From NCBI GenBank assembly GCA_021613335.1, contig JAJTWR010000254.1, forward strand, positions 633,501 through 697,500: a stretch of 64,000 bases of DNA, written 5' to 3'. The translations under genes and the position numbers were made by a program. Below, one piece after another: positions 24,094 to 38,600 of the stretch; position 1 is the stretch's first letter, and every line of letters starts with the position of its first letter. Under the pieces are notes generated by a model. It searched no databases. It worked only from the letters and a program-made list of their open reading frames with translations, and had not been told where the DNA came from. The stretch comes from Whitmania pigra. Taxonomy: Eukaryota; Annelida; Clitellata; Hirudinida; Haemopidae.

Positions 24094-24830
24094 GTTTATT
24101 TGGGCGGTTATGTCGTATAGCCCAGATGAGGTGATTGCAGGAATTCGTTATGGAGGAGGCGTGTTGCTTGAAGCTGAGGTGGGAGTCAAAAGTAACGCCG
24201 AGAAGTTTTAGGGTTGAGTTGGAGAAAGTTTACGAGATGCCAGTCATTAATGGCGTCTGTGCATTTTCGCAAATTGTCAAGTTGAGCGGAGACACTGTTG
24301 CTGGAGAGGACAGAGTAGAGACTTGTGTCGTCCGAGTATTGGTGGAAGGACACGTCAAAATTTTTGACGATGTCAGACAGGGGTGAAGTCTAGGTTGTGA
24401 AAAGTAGGGGTCCTAGGACAGAGCCCTGGGGAACTCCAGCGAGGAGAGCAACAGAAGAGGAAATATGGCAGCCCAGCTTCACGTATTGGGATTTGTTGGA
24501 GAGGTAAGAGTGGAGCCAAGAGAGTGCGAGGCCCTCGATACCAAAGTCGGAGTGAAGTCTATCTAACAATATGCTATGGTTGATGGTGTCCAAGGCTGCC
24601 GATAGGTCTAAGCCGACCATAACGGCGCAGTTGCGATTTCCACAAATGTGGGATACATTGTTGAAAATATGGGAAAAAGCAGTCTCTGTGGAGAAACCAG
24701 GTCTGTAGGCAGATTAGAATAGAGAGAAGTTAGAGGACTTGGTAATATGGGGACTGATTCTAGAATCAACCGAGCCAGTAAAAATACAGTAACTATTTTA
24801 AATGTGTAGAACACAACTTAGAGAGCCAGG
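24094..24830 (-). mobile_element. LINE (CR1/L2-like), 5'-truncated and broken
   Basis: The minus strand encodes reverse transcriptase: GLDLSAALDTINHSILLDRL, WLHSYLSNKSQYVKLG and GVPQGSVLGPLLF in 24390-24620. The YSDDTSLY catalytic block follows in another frame at about 24330, and 24608-24814 carries the upstream part. The element ends in a 3' sequence reading TGGGCTATACGACATAACCG, then an ATT-repeat tail. Confidence 0.85.
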
Positions 24831-25340
24831 GATTACTATTTAAAAGCTTATTAAAATTTGGAAACCATTTTTAATCAACATTTTTAATGACTTAGAGCAG
24901 CCCCGCACCCAATCCCTGAAATGTGGTTGGTTCTATGATATAGACAATTAAAAATCAACCGATGCAGGGACGAGTATTTAAAAAAAAGAAATTGGGAACT
25001 ATTTTTAATTAGTGCTTAAAAACTTTGAAGCAGAATCTATGGTCTATATTATATATTTATGATCCCTCTCTATAAAAAATAGTTAAATAATTGAATTCTC
25101 CTACAAAATATTTATCAGAATATGTACAGTTTTATTTCCATTCGCAAAATAATTTCCATTACAATTCTAATTCCATTATTATTTGACAAATAATTTCTAT
25201 TTCTATTCTAATTCCATTCAAAGTTCTAAAAATTTCCATTCAATTCTAATTACCATTGCTGAAATAATTTCTAATTCCATTTTCAATATTTACTTTTTCC
25301 TTTACAGCCTTTTCAAAAGTTGAAATGATTATAAAAGCAT
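24831..25340. other. AT-rich stretch with iterated AATTTCCATT
   Basis: From about 25130 to 25300 the words AATTTCCATT and ATTCTAATTCCATT recur many times, and a similar phrase occurs near 23303-23330. It looks like the terminal or subterminal region of the hAT relic to its right. Confidence 0.4.
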
Positions 25341-26150
25341 CCTTAAAGTAAGAAAGAAACAACTACAAAACATTATTGAGCATTTATTGCCACAGTTAGT
25401 CAAAATGAGTTTAGTTTGAGGAAATCTCTCATCTCCAAGGACTGTTGCATTCGGTTGCGTCGTCCTGCGGTCAGGATGCCGCAGAGCGAAAATATCCGCT
25501 CCACGTAGGCCTGAGAAGCTGGTGCTGATTATAAGTCCTGGCCATGGGCTAACTTATACAATTTACTGTAACAAGTAGTCTTCTCTTTCCAGAAATTTAT
25601 TGCATCATTATGTTCTTCTTCTATTATATCAGCTAGATATTCGTTGAGCTGATTAAGCACAGTGCCTCTTTTGCTGATACAACTAATACTCACAGCGGTT
25701 GTACTAGACTGAATCTTAGTTGTCAAATATTTAAACTTCTTCAATGAAGTCTAAGTCGCAATGACAGTGACGATGCAGATTCATCACTAGAACCAGATAC
25801 ATGAACTGCCTGAACTGAATCTTCCTTGCTTTCACAAACAGTTGCGATGTACAGCTTAGCTGCATGCAGCAGAGGTGCACATTCAGTTGACATAAATGCT
25901 TGTACCATTGTTGGATCAAGTAAACATGCCGCTAATCATTTTCATGATGGTTTGAAGTCGCACATATTCTGCAGATTCTTCAGGCCATGATACGATACGA
26001 CACTGTAAACATTCTCCAATAGTTTGCAGCTTGAATGCACCTGAGCTATACCATTTTACACCTCGACTTTTCAGGTCACTGTTGATGTTAGGGACATCAA
26101 ATCTAAAGCCAGAAATGTCTGCTATTTTGGCATCCAGGAAACAAATTCAC
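25341..26150 (-). mobile_element. hAT transposase relic
   Basis: The minus strand carries, in broken frames, VPNINSDLKSRGVKWYSSG, LLDPTMVQAFMS, ISKRGTVLNQLNEYLAD and then SAPASQAYVERIFSLCG with RNRMQQSLEMRDFLKLN. The last is the hATC dimerisation block. Stops after LAHGQDL and elsewhere show it is inactive. Confidence 0.78.
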
Positions 26151-26656
26151 CATTCCCACTAATGCAAATGTGTAGTGTTTAGTTCATGTGTAGTGTATGA
26201 ATGTGTTACTAAATAATAACTGAATAAAATAATATTAACCAAGAATTGAATGAGGCACGTGCAAACGATAGACTTAAATAAACTGGGTATTGATTGCCTT
26301 GCAAGACATTTCAAACATAACATTTCAAGTTTATATAGAATTACCACAAACAAAATTATTATTCTTAATACATCATACAAGTCAAACAGCCCCTCACCTC
26401 CTTCAAGTAACTTGATTGTAATTAATTACACAACGTAATCAAAGGACTGAGCACAGATTCATATTAGCACACAAATTTAACATTTGACATTTTTCTATCC
26501 CCCAAGAGGAAAAAAAAGGTCAACAAATTTAATCCAGATATCTAAATTTATGATACAAAATCTTAAATAATAACCTTGATTGCAAATATTAAAAAAAAAG
26601 CTTTTGAAAACTTCAGCAGTTGTAAGAAAAAAATCTTGACCATGCACACTGAAAAG
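26151..26656. other. CEP192 3' flank
   Basis: It contains the presumed 3' untranslated region of CEP192 on the minus strand. I see no canonical AATAAA on that strand close to the stop and no other coding region. Confidence 0.4.
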
Positions 26657-29600
26657 CTAGACGGGTGGTTTGAAAACTAAATGCACTGTGAACTTGTCTC
26701 CTTTGGTGGACATAAATGTCACTTCACTCTGATACATCCCTCCACCCTTGGATATGTATTTCACTGGAATTTTCAGCTTGCACATTCCCCTAAAATGTAT
26801 TACATATTAAGTCAACAAGAGTATCCATTTTGATGCAAATCTTTGAAAAAGTTTAATTTAAACCAGTTCCATAAGGCAGCAAACTCAAACAAAAAGCCTT
26901 AAACCTCAAGAGGTGCTTGTAAAATTCCTTGCTATTTGACTTTTGTAGTTTCAATTTATCTTTGAATTATTGACCCTACATATGAATATTTATGTTTCGG
27001 GGTCGTTGTTGAGAAACGACCTGTACAACCGCAAAAATCTCGACGGCAACGTCAGCTTGAGTGGTTGAAATGCGAGAAGAAGGCACTCCGTCGTCGGTGG
27101 AAAAGTGCCAAGGAGGATGAGAAAGCAAGTATTTCAGTTGTATGGGAAGAGTTGAAGGAACGTGTGAGAAACCTTCGTCGTGCCGAGTGTGTTAGGCAAA
27201 AAAACTATGAAAGGAGGAGAGCTCATAGGAAGTGTTTCAGTGATCCTTATAGATATGAGAGAGCGATACTCGACCCTCCGTAGTCTGGTCAGCTTTGTGT
27301 AGGTAAAGACGAACTGGAAGAGCACCTTACTAATACGTGTCGTGATTCTCTTCGTCATATTCCCCTTCCTGTGAGACAAGACATCCCAGTGGTGCCTCTC
27401 CCTACCAGTGTTTTTAGCTTGACATCTCCGTCGATTGAGGACGTGAGGCGTGTTATTAGGAAAGCTAGGAACCGTTCGGCGCCGGGTCCCAATGGAATTC
27501 CCTACCTTTTGTATAAAAGATGCCCTAAGGTGCTGTATTTGCTGCACTCCCTCATCGAAAGGGCTTGGCAGTCAGGCATTGTAGATGATGAGTGGAGAGT
27601 CGCAGAAGGCGTCTATATACCAAAGGAACGGGACTCCATTCGCCTAAATCAATTCAGACCTATTTCGCTGTTGAATGTAGAAGGGAAAATATTTTTCTCT
27701 TTGATTGCATCGAGACTCACTGAGTATGTTTTGTCCAATAAGTATGTTGATACATCGATTCAGAAGGGAGGTGTTCCAGGCGTGCCTGGTTGCATAGAGC
27801 CAAGAGGCGCCGCCTGAGTTTGTACATTGTGTGGCTCGACTTGGCGAATGCATACGGGTCGGTACCACACCAACTCGTATGGAAAACGTTGGAGATTCAT
27901 CATGTGCCGCGTCACGTAATTCAAATTATTCAGACGTATTTTGACGGGTTTATGATGAGGTTCTCCACCAAGACGTACACGACTAAGTGGGTTCCTCTGG
28001 AGGTGGGTATTGCAATGGGTTGCGCAATATCACCCTCCTTTTTCGTACTGGCGATGCAACTTCTGATCAACGCAGCCGGGTCTAATGTTCCAGAGGCGCA
28101 TTTAGGTAAAGGTCTCTATATGCCTTCGGTGAAAGCGTTTATGGATGACACCACCCTAGTAATGAATAGAAGACCGGCAGTTCAGAACACTTTGAACAAG
28201 TTCAATGGCCTTCTTGGGTGGTGTCGAATTGTTTAAAACCTGCGAAGTCGAGAAGTCTTGCCCTTGTTAAAGGGAAAGTCTGCAGCGACATCTCGTTTGT
28301 TGTAGAGGGTCAACGGGATGTCATCTGCTGCCCTCCACAGTAAGAGCTCTAAATTAAGGTTACCTCTTCGTTCCCTGGTGGAATAGTATGAGGTCTCTAA
28401 AATAAGGACGCAGTGGATGTTGAATAACTCTGCGGACATCAGGATCCGCGAAGTTAGACCACTGTTAAGAACTAAAAGGAAGTTCTCAGCACAGGATGAA
28501 ATCGATAAGTCAGTTGCGAAACTGACGTTCGAAGAAATGCGAGGTCCTATTCAGTCGGGTCGTCAGGCTGTTGGGTGGAACCACTTCACAAAATGGTCTG
28601 AGTCTTGCCCTGCGGTTAGGGCAAGGCTTATTATTCAGGAGAGGAAGAGAGATTTGGAAAAAGATCGAGTCATTAAGGCAGTGCAGCAGGCACAGTAGGG
28701 TCGATGGACCGCGTGGGAAGACGTGGTTCAGCGTTCCATCGGTTGGAACGAGATGACCAACTTCCCTCTAAGGACAATTTGCGAAGATGGGGTTTGACGG
28801 AAGACTGTAAATGTGAGCTCTGCGGCGGCTTCGAGACACTTCATCATGTGGTCTCAAGTTGCGCATATGCCCTCGAAACTGGTCGGTACATGGCGACACA
28901 ACCTAAAGGAAGTGGTAGAAGCTACCAAAACGGCGGTAGCTAAAGCAAATTCTCGCAAGATTGCATTGAGGCGGAAGGTATACTTCCTGCGAGAAGGCTT
29001 TTCACTTTCTTGTAAGAAAAATAGACTCCCTCCGAGGAGAGACATTCTTGCAGAAGCTAATGATTGGACTGTCGCAGCCGACCTGGAAGGTTTGAGACAA
29101 TATCCCCAGCTGCTTAGGGATAGCGGCAAGAGTCTCGCTTCGTCGTCGTCAGGCGCTCTCATTTTGATAGAGTTGACTGTCCCGTGGGAAGATAAGATTG
29201 AAGCAAGTAATGTGCTGAAAGAAGAGAAATACTCTGAGCTAGCGAAAGATCTAGAGGTGAGCGGGTTTCGAGTAACGCTAATGCCCATTGAAGTTGGGGC
29301 GAGAGGTTTGGTTGGTAATTCAGCCTACACGTTCCTCACTAAAATAGGTTTATCGAGCCGGGAAAGAACTAGGGCTATGATAAAAATGTCGGAGGCTGCA
29401 GAGGCAGCATCGTGTTGGATTTGGGAGATGAGAGGTCGTAAGCGTTGCTAAGAATAGAGATCGCGGTTTGGTTGTTGAGTTGTTGACGCGCGCATTCGCA
29501 AATGACGTAAAAACGCGATTGAGCGTTTGAGGCAATATATGCCCGCGTCCGGTGAGCGTATATTTCTAAGTGACGGCGGCCGCTTCAAAGAAATTATAAC

Positions 29601-32600
29601 GCTCAGTTTGCGTTATGAGATCGATGCGCAAAGGTCGTCGTGAATTTCATCGATCATCATATATCGTGCGGTGCGTTACGATGAAGTCGGATATGTAGGG
29701 TTTTCACCGACAGGGACACCCGCCTGATCAACGGGTGTGTGGCCCACCCCTCGAGAACGTCAGGAGTTTGGGCCGAAACGTTTGATGACGGGGGCACTCC
29801 TCTGATGATTCCCTGTCGGTTAGCTCCGCGGTAGGAGTTTCTAAGTTATCTGCTTCAATGACTATGTATATTTATGTTTTTCTTGAGGTGCTGTGGGCCG
29901 CTCTACCTTAGACAAAACTCATCTCATTTCTAACTCACCTCACAATGAACTCCTTATGTTCTATGACAAATGGCAACTGAGGCAGTTTCATGACTTTCAT
30001 CTAGAAAGATGTATAGTAATAAACTGATCCATTAATCAATAATAACAATTATATGTAAGTAAAATACTATTTGACCGACGATATTGTTCACGTGTGCTAT
30101 TAAATTATTTGAAATTACCTCAACATCACTATTGGATTTGTTCTTGAATTCAATCTTCTCAATGACTTCACCATCAACAATCGAGGAATCGAAGTTCAGA
30201 TATTCAGGAGTGACTTGTAATTTCTTATCCTTGGAAGTCAACCTGATAGCAGCATTGTCAATGAATTTGTGTGGCCTGTTTGAAAATTATTTCTATTTAG
30301 TTTTGACTTTCTTGTTACTTCTGAGCAAGTGAAAGTGTAGAAAACAGCACTCAAAGCATGCCCAAAAAAATTCCATCCCTATAGAAAACTGACTATTTAA
30401 CAAACACATTTAGCAAATAGTCCATTAATGACATGATATCACGACTCTAACTTGACTTCCTGGGATTTGGAATCATCTGTCAAAGAGGTCAATGCTTCTG
30501 AAATGGCTGGCTCAACAATTTCATGTTTCAGGACTTGTTCTTTGGTGTAAGGAACTTGTATTTGCACCTATATTATACAATCATTTAATAATCTAGTAAT
30601 TAACAGAAAATTAATCAAACAGCATGAATGGATCATGTAACAGTTTGCTTAATGCATTTCAATGCACAAAAAAGCAAATAGCAGTAACTTTAATAAAGTT
30701 AATTACCTCTGCTTTTAGTTTGAAATAGGAGGACTTGAAACGATCATCTGAGTGTATATCAAATATCCACACTTGATAAAAGCTGGCTGAGAATGGAATT
30801 TTCAAGAAAACTTTCAACTGTAATGATGTTACAAAGAGACTGTTGGTATTTTTAGTGGTTATAATACGTAATATATAAATAATAATGTAATTAAATAAGT
30901 TATACTTCAGTTGATGAACCAGGATGCAATATTCCCTGATAAGAATCGAAGCTGAAGACATCATCAGGTGCAGATCTTTTTAAATTCTTTTGAATGAATT
31001 AAGTCATATTTCACTCGAAAACAAAAAATAAATAATTTCACTTGTGAACAATGAGTGAACAACAACTATTCAGTGTATTTAGGGCATGACTATTAATGTA
31101 TAGTTGATAATATAATGTAAGCAATAACTAAAGTATTGTTGTAAATTATGGCAAAAAGGTCACCTACTGAACTAATCACTTTCTTGTTGCAAGGCTTGAG
31201 TTGCCAAAATATATCTTTATTGCACTTAGATGCAAGCAGTACAGTGGCACCTGTTTCAATTCAATCATATTAGAATCTCCTCTTTGAAACAATATGCATG
31301 TTTACGTATGTTTAATAATACATACTGGATTGATCCATGAATGGGGAGACTTTAAAGAACAATTCCCAAGTTTTGGCTTGAGATTGAAAAGTGCAAGAAT
31401 TTTGGCCAGGAGGACAAGTGAGAATTGCAAGAGGATGAAGAGATTCTGTTTTATCATCACTAATTTTGGCTGATGTGACGCTTTTGATGTGCACCAGGAT
31501 ATGCTTGAGAATGAAATAATATGACCATTAGAACCCTCACAGTGCCATTAAAAAGATTAAAAATACAATCTAATTATCAATAAAATAACTACACTATAAT
31601 GCAAAATAATTATGGCACATTAAAGACAATATCCATTTCAATTAAGATCATGACATTTTTATAATAATACAATTTAGTAACCATATTGTATATTAGATTT
31701 TTATAATATTATAATTTAGTCATATTGTATTTTTATAAAACAGTTGAACCCAGTTATGTCACTAGCCTAGTGTTTGACAAAAAGCGTTGAGATAACCAAA
31801 AACCAATAAGGTGTCAATATATTATGATAATCTTGAAATTTCTTTATGTACATGATTTGCTTTAATAAATGAAAATGAACATGCACAAGATCCTGATGGC
31901 CTTGAGAGCAGGAATATGATGAGTTCTACAGTTGTCCAAGATTAATGCCACTTTCCTTTTTTCTGCTTGGAACTTTCTGTCCCACTTTTTTACCCTTGCA
32001 CCGAATAGATCTCCTGTGATCTAGGTTGGCTTTGGGAGAACTTTGGTCCACTTAAAGGATCTGGGTTCTTGATTTTTTCTATAACGTATAGCAGGAGCTT
32101 CTGGCTTCCATCCATATTAGCTGCAACTAACACTTTGTCCAAAATTGTGTGCATTTGAGTCTTCAGCCATGAATCCACTTGCTCCTTCTGAACTGCGATG
32201 CTTTCTCCACAAGTTGCTTTGAAAACAATGTTGTTCCTCTTTTTGAAATGATCTGACTAGCCCTGACTTGCTTTAAAGAACAGGATGTTCCTTGCTTTGC
32301 AGCCTTCTCCAACAGCAAGGGATCATTGAGAGGAAGGTTTGTTGCTAGTGAACCATTTAAGCACTGCATCCTCAACATCTTTGTGCTCAGCCACTCTAAG
32401 TTTTTCTTGCTGGATCAAAGACAGACTTCTCATACATTTGCTTTAATATGTCAGCCTTCTTTATCCATCCTGAAGTGGTATTTGCTAAAATGCCACGCTG
32501 ATGACTAAGGCCTGCCGGTTTTGTTCCCCTTTTTAGCTTTATATACTATCCTTTTCCTCTATTGACTGATTGTTCAATTTTCTCTTAACATCTCCAGACA

Positions 32601-35600
32601 TTTTTAGAATGAAAAATATAAACAGAATAGCTATATTACACAAGATCAGCAAGAGTGAGCAACATAAAAGAATCAACATGACTTATGAAAAAGACAAAGA
32701 TGGAATTTGGCAGTACCACATCAAAATGTTGACTTAATAGTTTGGTGAATTAACCAAGGTTGAGAGAAGTGGTAATATAATCTAGTAACCGGCACCCCGT
32801 CATAATAGCCCGGCGACAAAATAGCCCCGTCAAAATACCACCATCAAAACATAAAACTCATTTCATTTAATCAAATTTGAAATAGGTTACAGGTTAATGT
32901 ATCAACTCATATAAATATTTTTTTTATAAAGATACATTGACGAGGATGTTTTGACGGGGCTATTTTGACGGGTCACCCTAGTAACCACATGGCATATTAA
33001 ATTTTTAGATATCATAACACACATTACCCGAACTACATCGTGACAAGAAATCGATATGACCCCAAGCTCCGGAAAGGAAGCATTTTCCCTTATCATGGAA
33101 TAAACTCTAGGAGATGGTGAAATCTTGAAGCCCTTAGAGGTCCTTCAAAATGAACATTAACATTTCATCTAAATGAAAGATAATGAATTAATGTTTTAAT
33201 AATTCAAGTTTTATGTTACTCTTTATCTACTAAAATCCAAAAGCAAAGCTATCTAAACTTACATACTACAGAAATAATTAACAAATTAAGTTTAAAGAAA
33301 TTGCGCATCGATCAAATTATTAATAAGAACTAACCTCGCCTGGATAATACATGTAGATGGTGCTACAGATAGAGTTTCAGGGCTCAAAACCTTAAAACTT
33401 AAAAACAAAAGCGATAATGTACATGATGTGATGAAAATCCAATGCAATTCATTAATTTACCTCAAATCAAAGTCTGAATTATTGATGATACAAATGGTCT
33501 TGGTATTGTTCTTCATACCTGAAATAGTTGCTTCAATGTTATTCTAATGTAATGTGAAATCCACAACACCTCAGACAGAGGGAAAATGTGCTCACCTGCT
33601 ATCGATTCACTCCCATCCACCAAAAAAGTGCACTGCTTCAGGCTGACTTGCCATTGGTCGGCAAGCTTTGCCAGATCATCAGGCAAATAATTTGATAAAC
33701 TTCTCAAAGGAGTAACTGACCTGTCAAATGTACTTTGAAAGTATTGAATATGTATTGAATAAACATCCTCTCTAATGTACTTTCAATGTGTTCAATAAAA
33801 AGTGTTGGTCATACCCAGCCCCGGTGTGAGCTATGACCGGAATTAAGTGTGGTGTGCCATTTGGTTTAATCCAGAACTTGACTTGACTGAGAAATAAAAT
33901 ATAAAACAAAAAACATGTATGAGAGAACCAATTCATTTTTTCAAGTTACTAATAATGCCATATTAATTTAATTTTTGCCAATTCAAATTAAATTAAATAA
34001 TAAAAAAGTCCAGACAAGGTTTGCATTTACATCCAAATCAAATTAGCACCTTTCTACTTTGAATTGACCTCCATTCATTTCTTTCATTGGCAGGTGGTTA
34101 TAAGAAACAATGAGATCAACAGACTGTCCAGGATCAAGTTTAACAGTTTTTGGTTGAACAGCAAATGAACTAGATTCTGATTCTATTTCAAGGTCGAGGG
34201 AAATCTGACCCTTGTTGTCAAGCTTTGCTTTATGTTCAAGGATTGATTCATTGAAAGTAAGGATCTGAAATAGAAAAAAATATCTTCAAGCAAAGATATT
34301 TGACAAGCTGAAATAAATGTAAATAAATAATTACAAGGAAAGCTTGTCAATCAACAAGTAACATGGTTTACTCTGTTAACTATTGTATTTCCATGTTTCC
34401 TTAAACATGGCTTAATAGCAGTCGAGCATCACTCACCATGGAGTCAACTGATATCCCAATCCTAGGAACAGCAGTCAGGGCATGAACATCAACAGAGCTC
34501 AATAAAGTCTGCTTCAAACTTGCTAGAAGAATCTCTATTTTACAACTGACTCTTTTTACTCCAACTGCAAACCATAATTATTTATCCTTTTAAAAATTTG
34601 TATGCTCAATTGAATAGACTATCTTCAATCAAAAATTTTTCAGTAACTTTACAAAATAAAAATTCATGAAATTCATTAGAATTTTAAGCTGGCTGATCCA
34701 TTTCAGCAACTTCTTATTATAAATACACTATTTGTCATTATGTGGTTTGCAGTGCATAAAATAAAATATGCACATATTTTCAAGAGCCAACAAAATAATC
34801 TCAATATACTCATCAAGCTTGCAAGCTTTACAAAATTATGCAAAGCTTTAAAGCTTAAAATTGTGCATTAAAACGTGATTAAAATCATCAATTTCTAAAA
34901 TATTGTATAAATAACTTTTAAAAAAGGCCGTAAGAAAAGCTTTTTTTGTTGCAATAAAATTCTTACTAGTTGTATTGGAACCATAAAATCCCATGTCCAT
35001 TTCAATCTGACAGCCAGGTGGCAACATCACATTAAGCAGGCAGTCTCTAAATTGATTATGTATAACCTTCGCCTTCAGAACTTTACTCAGGTGGAACAGG
35101 AACTTATAGCAGTCTTTAGCACCGTTAAACTGATCAATTTTTAAATTATTATTCAGATTAAGAATGGCAACAGATTTTCAAATTTATTGTGTTTATTAAT
35201 TATTATGTTAGACAATTACATTATTTATTATGTTTATTAGGTTGTAAATTAATGTGTTCAAGAAAAATTAAAGAGCTTACATATGAAGCTATATTGATGC
35301 TGATAGGAATGTTGGCTTTGCATTTGTTTTTGACCAGCATCTTCTTCACATCATAGCAACCACCAGGTATTTCCCCAAAATCAATTTGCCTGCAGATGGA
35401 AGTCAAGCCTGGTGTGGTTATCTGGAAGAAATGTGAAACTCCAATGGAACATGCATATGATGTTTATGGCACTTTATAAATAAACATATTATTATAAATA
35501 TTATTAAATCTTTGTACATCAGGAATTCAATAACCACATAGCACAAACCCGATATCTATAATATCCTACTAATTGTGATAAGGGACCAGGCTTTCAACCA

Positions 35601-38600
35601 TTGTTATATGAGTTACCTCAACAACTGGCTGTTCAGCAATAGCTTGAAGAGTGACCACATGCTTCCTAGCTTCTATGTTCTTTTTTTCTTGAGTTGTATA
35701 CCTCTTGTTGTCCAAAATAGTAACTTTCAGAGCCAGTTGAGCTACATAACAGCCAGGCACAGTAGGCTCGAAGTGTATCTAACAGCAACAATCCCAATGT
35801 AATTAAAATTTGTCATGTTTTCTGTCATGTCAATAAGTAATAACCCACTTTTATGTGGTTACTTGATAATTTGGTGAGAAAAATTTTTTGCTCAAATGAA
35901 AAGACATGTTTATGGTCATCCAAAACCAATACTTGTTCCCCATTTATGGATAAGGAATGGAGAGACAAAGTAATCGAGCACAACAAATTTGAACTATTGT
36001 CCACTTTTAGCATCTCTTCAGAAGATGAACCAACGCAGCAAATGTCTGTAAAGGCTAACTCCGACGTTGTTTGAATAATACATGATGAAGTTGCTAAATT
36101 AAAAAAATTTAATAGAAATTGAAGTAAAGTTTGATTTAAAGCAGATAATGTAACAAACAAACATTAACAATGTTTAAACAAGTCATGCAAATGTTGTACC
36201 GTCTGCACAAAGGCTATCTTTTGATGCTTTCTTTGAGAATGAAGTGCAGATAGTTGCACTTTCTGAATCCCAGTTCGTGAATTTTTCAATCTTTCTCGGA
36301 GAATCAAAGACACAGCTACTCATGGATGAAAGTCTGATTCTTTCGGCCTGACAGGGCTCGATGTCAGATACTGGAGATGACAACCTGCATGCAGTTGATT
36401 TTATAGGTGTGCTCGAGTAGCACTGATTCGAAGACCCAGAACTCTTTCCAAATGACCTATTCCCCAACGTTTTGGATCTCGATGGAGAGTTATTGTTCGC
36501 ATCAACAAAATGATGATTATTTGCCGCTTTGAGCCAGTCGGCCACAAGGTCAGGATTTGCTTTGCTTCCGAGTCCCCTAGCAGTTTGCAGGCATTCTTCG
36601 GTCGGCTTGGAAACAACATAATTCTCCTGCTTTGAAAGCCATGGTATCTTGTTTTCTTTCATCAGGGATGTTTTGGCTTGATAGCTTATCACTGCATCCT
36701 GTATCATTTCATCAGATTCTTGTTCAATAAAATGACTCAGTGGGCCAATAGAGAAATCATGGTATGCAACTGATCCAACCCTGGAGGATTGCTCACTTTC
36801 TCTAGATAGTTCAGCAATTGCACTCAGTTGCCTCCCAACATATGAACTTTCACTGGAGTCCAAATTAAATCTGGATGAATGAGAATTCCAAAATCCTTTT
36901 GAGACTTGTCCATCCAATCCAAGGTCAGCATGTTTGGATTTATTACCAGGTGGATATTGTACAGTCTTCATGTTCACTTCATTCTCCAAAGTCGTATTTT
37001 TCTGAGTATCAGATTCTGAGGGCAATTTGCCTTTTACTGAACCTCCTTCATTGCTTGATACTAAAAATTGGAACAACAGTGAATGTTTATCCAGATTTAT
37101 TATAAATGAAAGTTAAACCTTCACTGATATTGATAATGGAATTTCTGTCATTTCTTTGTGTTTGAAAATGACCAAAACTTGGCTGAAATTAATAATTAAT
37201 AGTTGTTAATGTATTTCTATCAGGAGGCCAATATCACAAAAACAATACAACAACTATTTTAAAAAGTTTAACCAATTTTAAGGTTAAGGTGTTTTAATTT
37301 TGTCACTTCTAAAATGCTGTTAGTGTGTAACTCATATAAGCTGTAATCTAATAAAGTACTAAATAAAGTATCAAATAAATTCTCAAAAAAAAAATCAAAA
37401 ATGCTGATCAATATCTTAAAAAAGACTGATGCAATTAATGTATGATAGTCTGATAAATCCATTAATACGTGAGAACTTCTCAGCAATGTGTAACCCAGCA
37501 ATGTCAAGTATTAGCAAATGAAAATAAATAAAAGTACAGTAACAACAGTAGTAATAAAGGTAGTGGACGAGTCATCATCAATCAAAACAATGTTAAAATA
37601 AAAATGGGCCAGGTGAAATGAGTCAGGTCAGTATTGGAAGCAACCATTCCCCATCTTACCCTTTCCACGCCCTCTCCTCCTTCGAGACGTCCGAGAGGAA
37701 AAGATCTGAGAGCGATGTAGGAGCCAAATGACAATTTCTTCTTCTTAACCTCTTCCTTGTTGTCATTATTGCTGCTTCCAGACTGCCAAGATGACGGAGT
37801 GACAGAACAAAGGGATGCAAATTTCCACCCTTCTGGAAGGCTCGCCGTTGACTTATCGAACCTGTCTGAAGGCAACTCCTGCATTACATAGTTAAAATAA
37901 GTTAGCACTAAAAAACACAAAAAAGCAATAAATTTTAATAAAAGCTGGATAATGTAAGAAAAAACCATATCACCCAATTGTCAAAAGTATTTTCATAAAA
38001 TAATCTCATAAAATAGTAACACTCAAATGTAAACATTCAAAAAGATATAGACTAAATAATATTGCAAATTATATTCTCAAAGCAACCTCACATCTTAGCA
38101 CAAGATGTAGTACTAACAAATCAAATGAAAGAAAAAATACAACAAAATAAGTATCAAAGCTAATTAGGAGAGCAAATAATTGTAATTGTTAATCAGTCAA
38201 CAAGAACATGAACAATTCTGTATTAAAGAACTTCAATCTGGGATATTACAACCTGAAAATGAAACACATCATAAAGAATATACCTCATTAAATTGATTTT
38301 CCATCATATTTTGCTTCTCATCTGCAGAAAGCATGTTCAAGGCTTCCCCTGAAAATAACTCAAGATAATGAGAGTGGAAGTTTTCTTCACACATTAAAAT
38401 GTAAATTTCATGACTTCGGTAGAATTTCAAACATTGTGCTTTTGCATTCATTTTCGCACAAAGTATGTACAGCTGTTCAAATTATGTGCTATCTAACAAG
38501 CTTTAATAGTTGTCCCTCACATTATTTGCTAATGTATAAAAGTTCATTACAAGAGTTAAACTGTCATGACTCCTGTTTGTAAATGTATTTGAACAAATCA

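Noticed and set aside
32791..32977. CRISPR-like array
   Set aside because: The repeated unit is short, imperfect and inverted at the two ends, without regular spacers, and the host is an animal.
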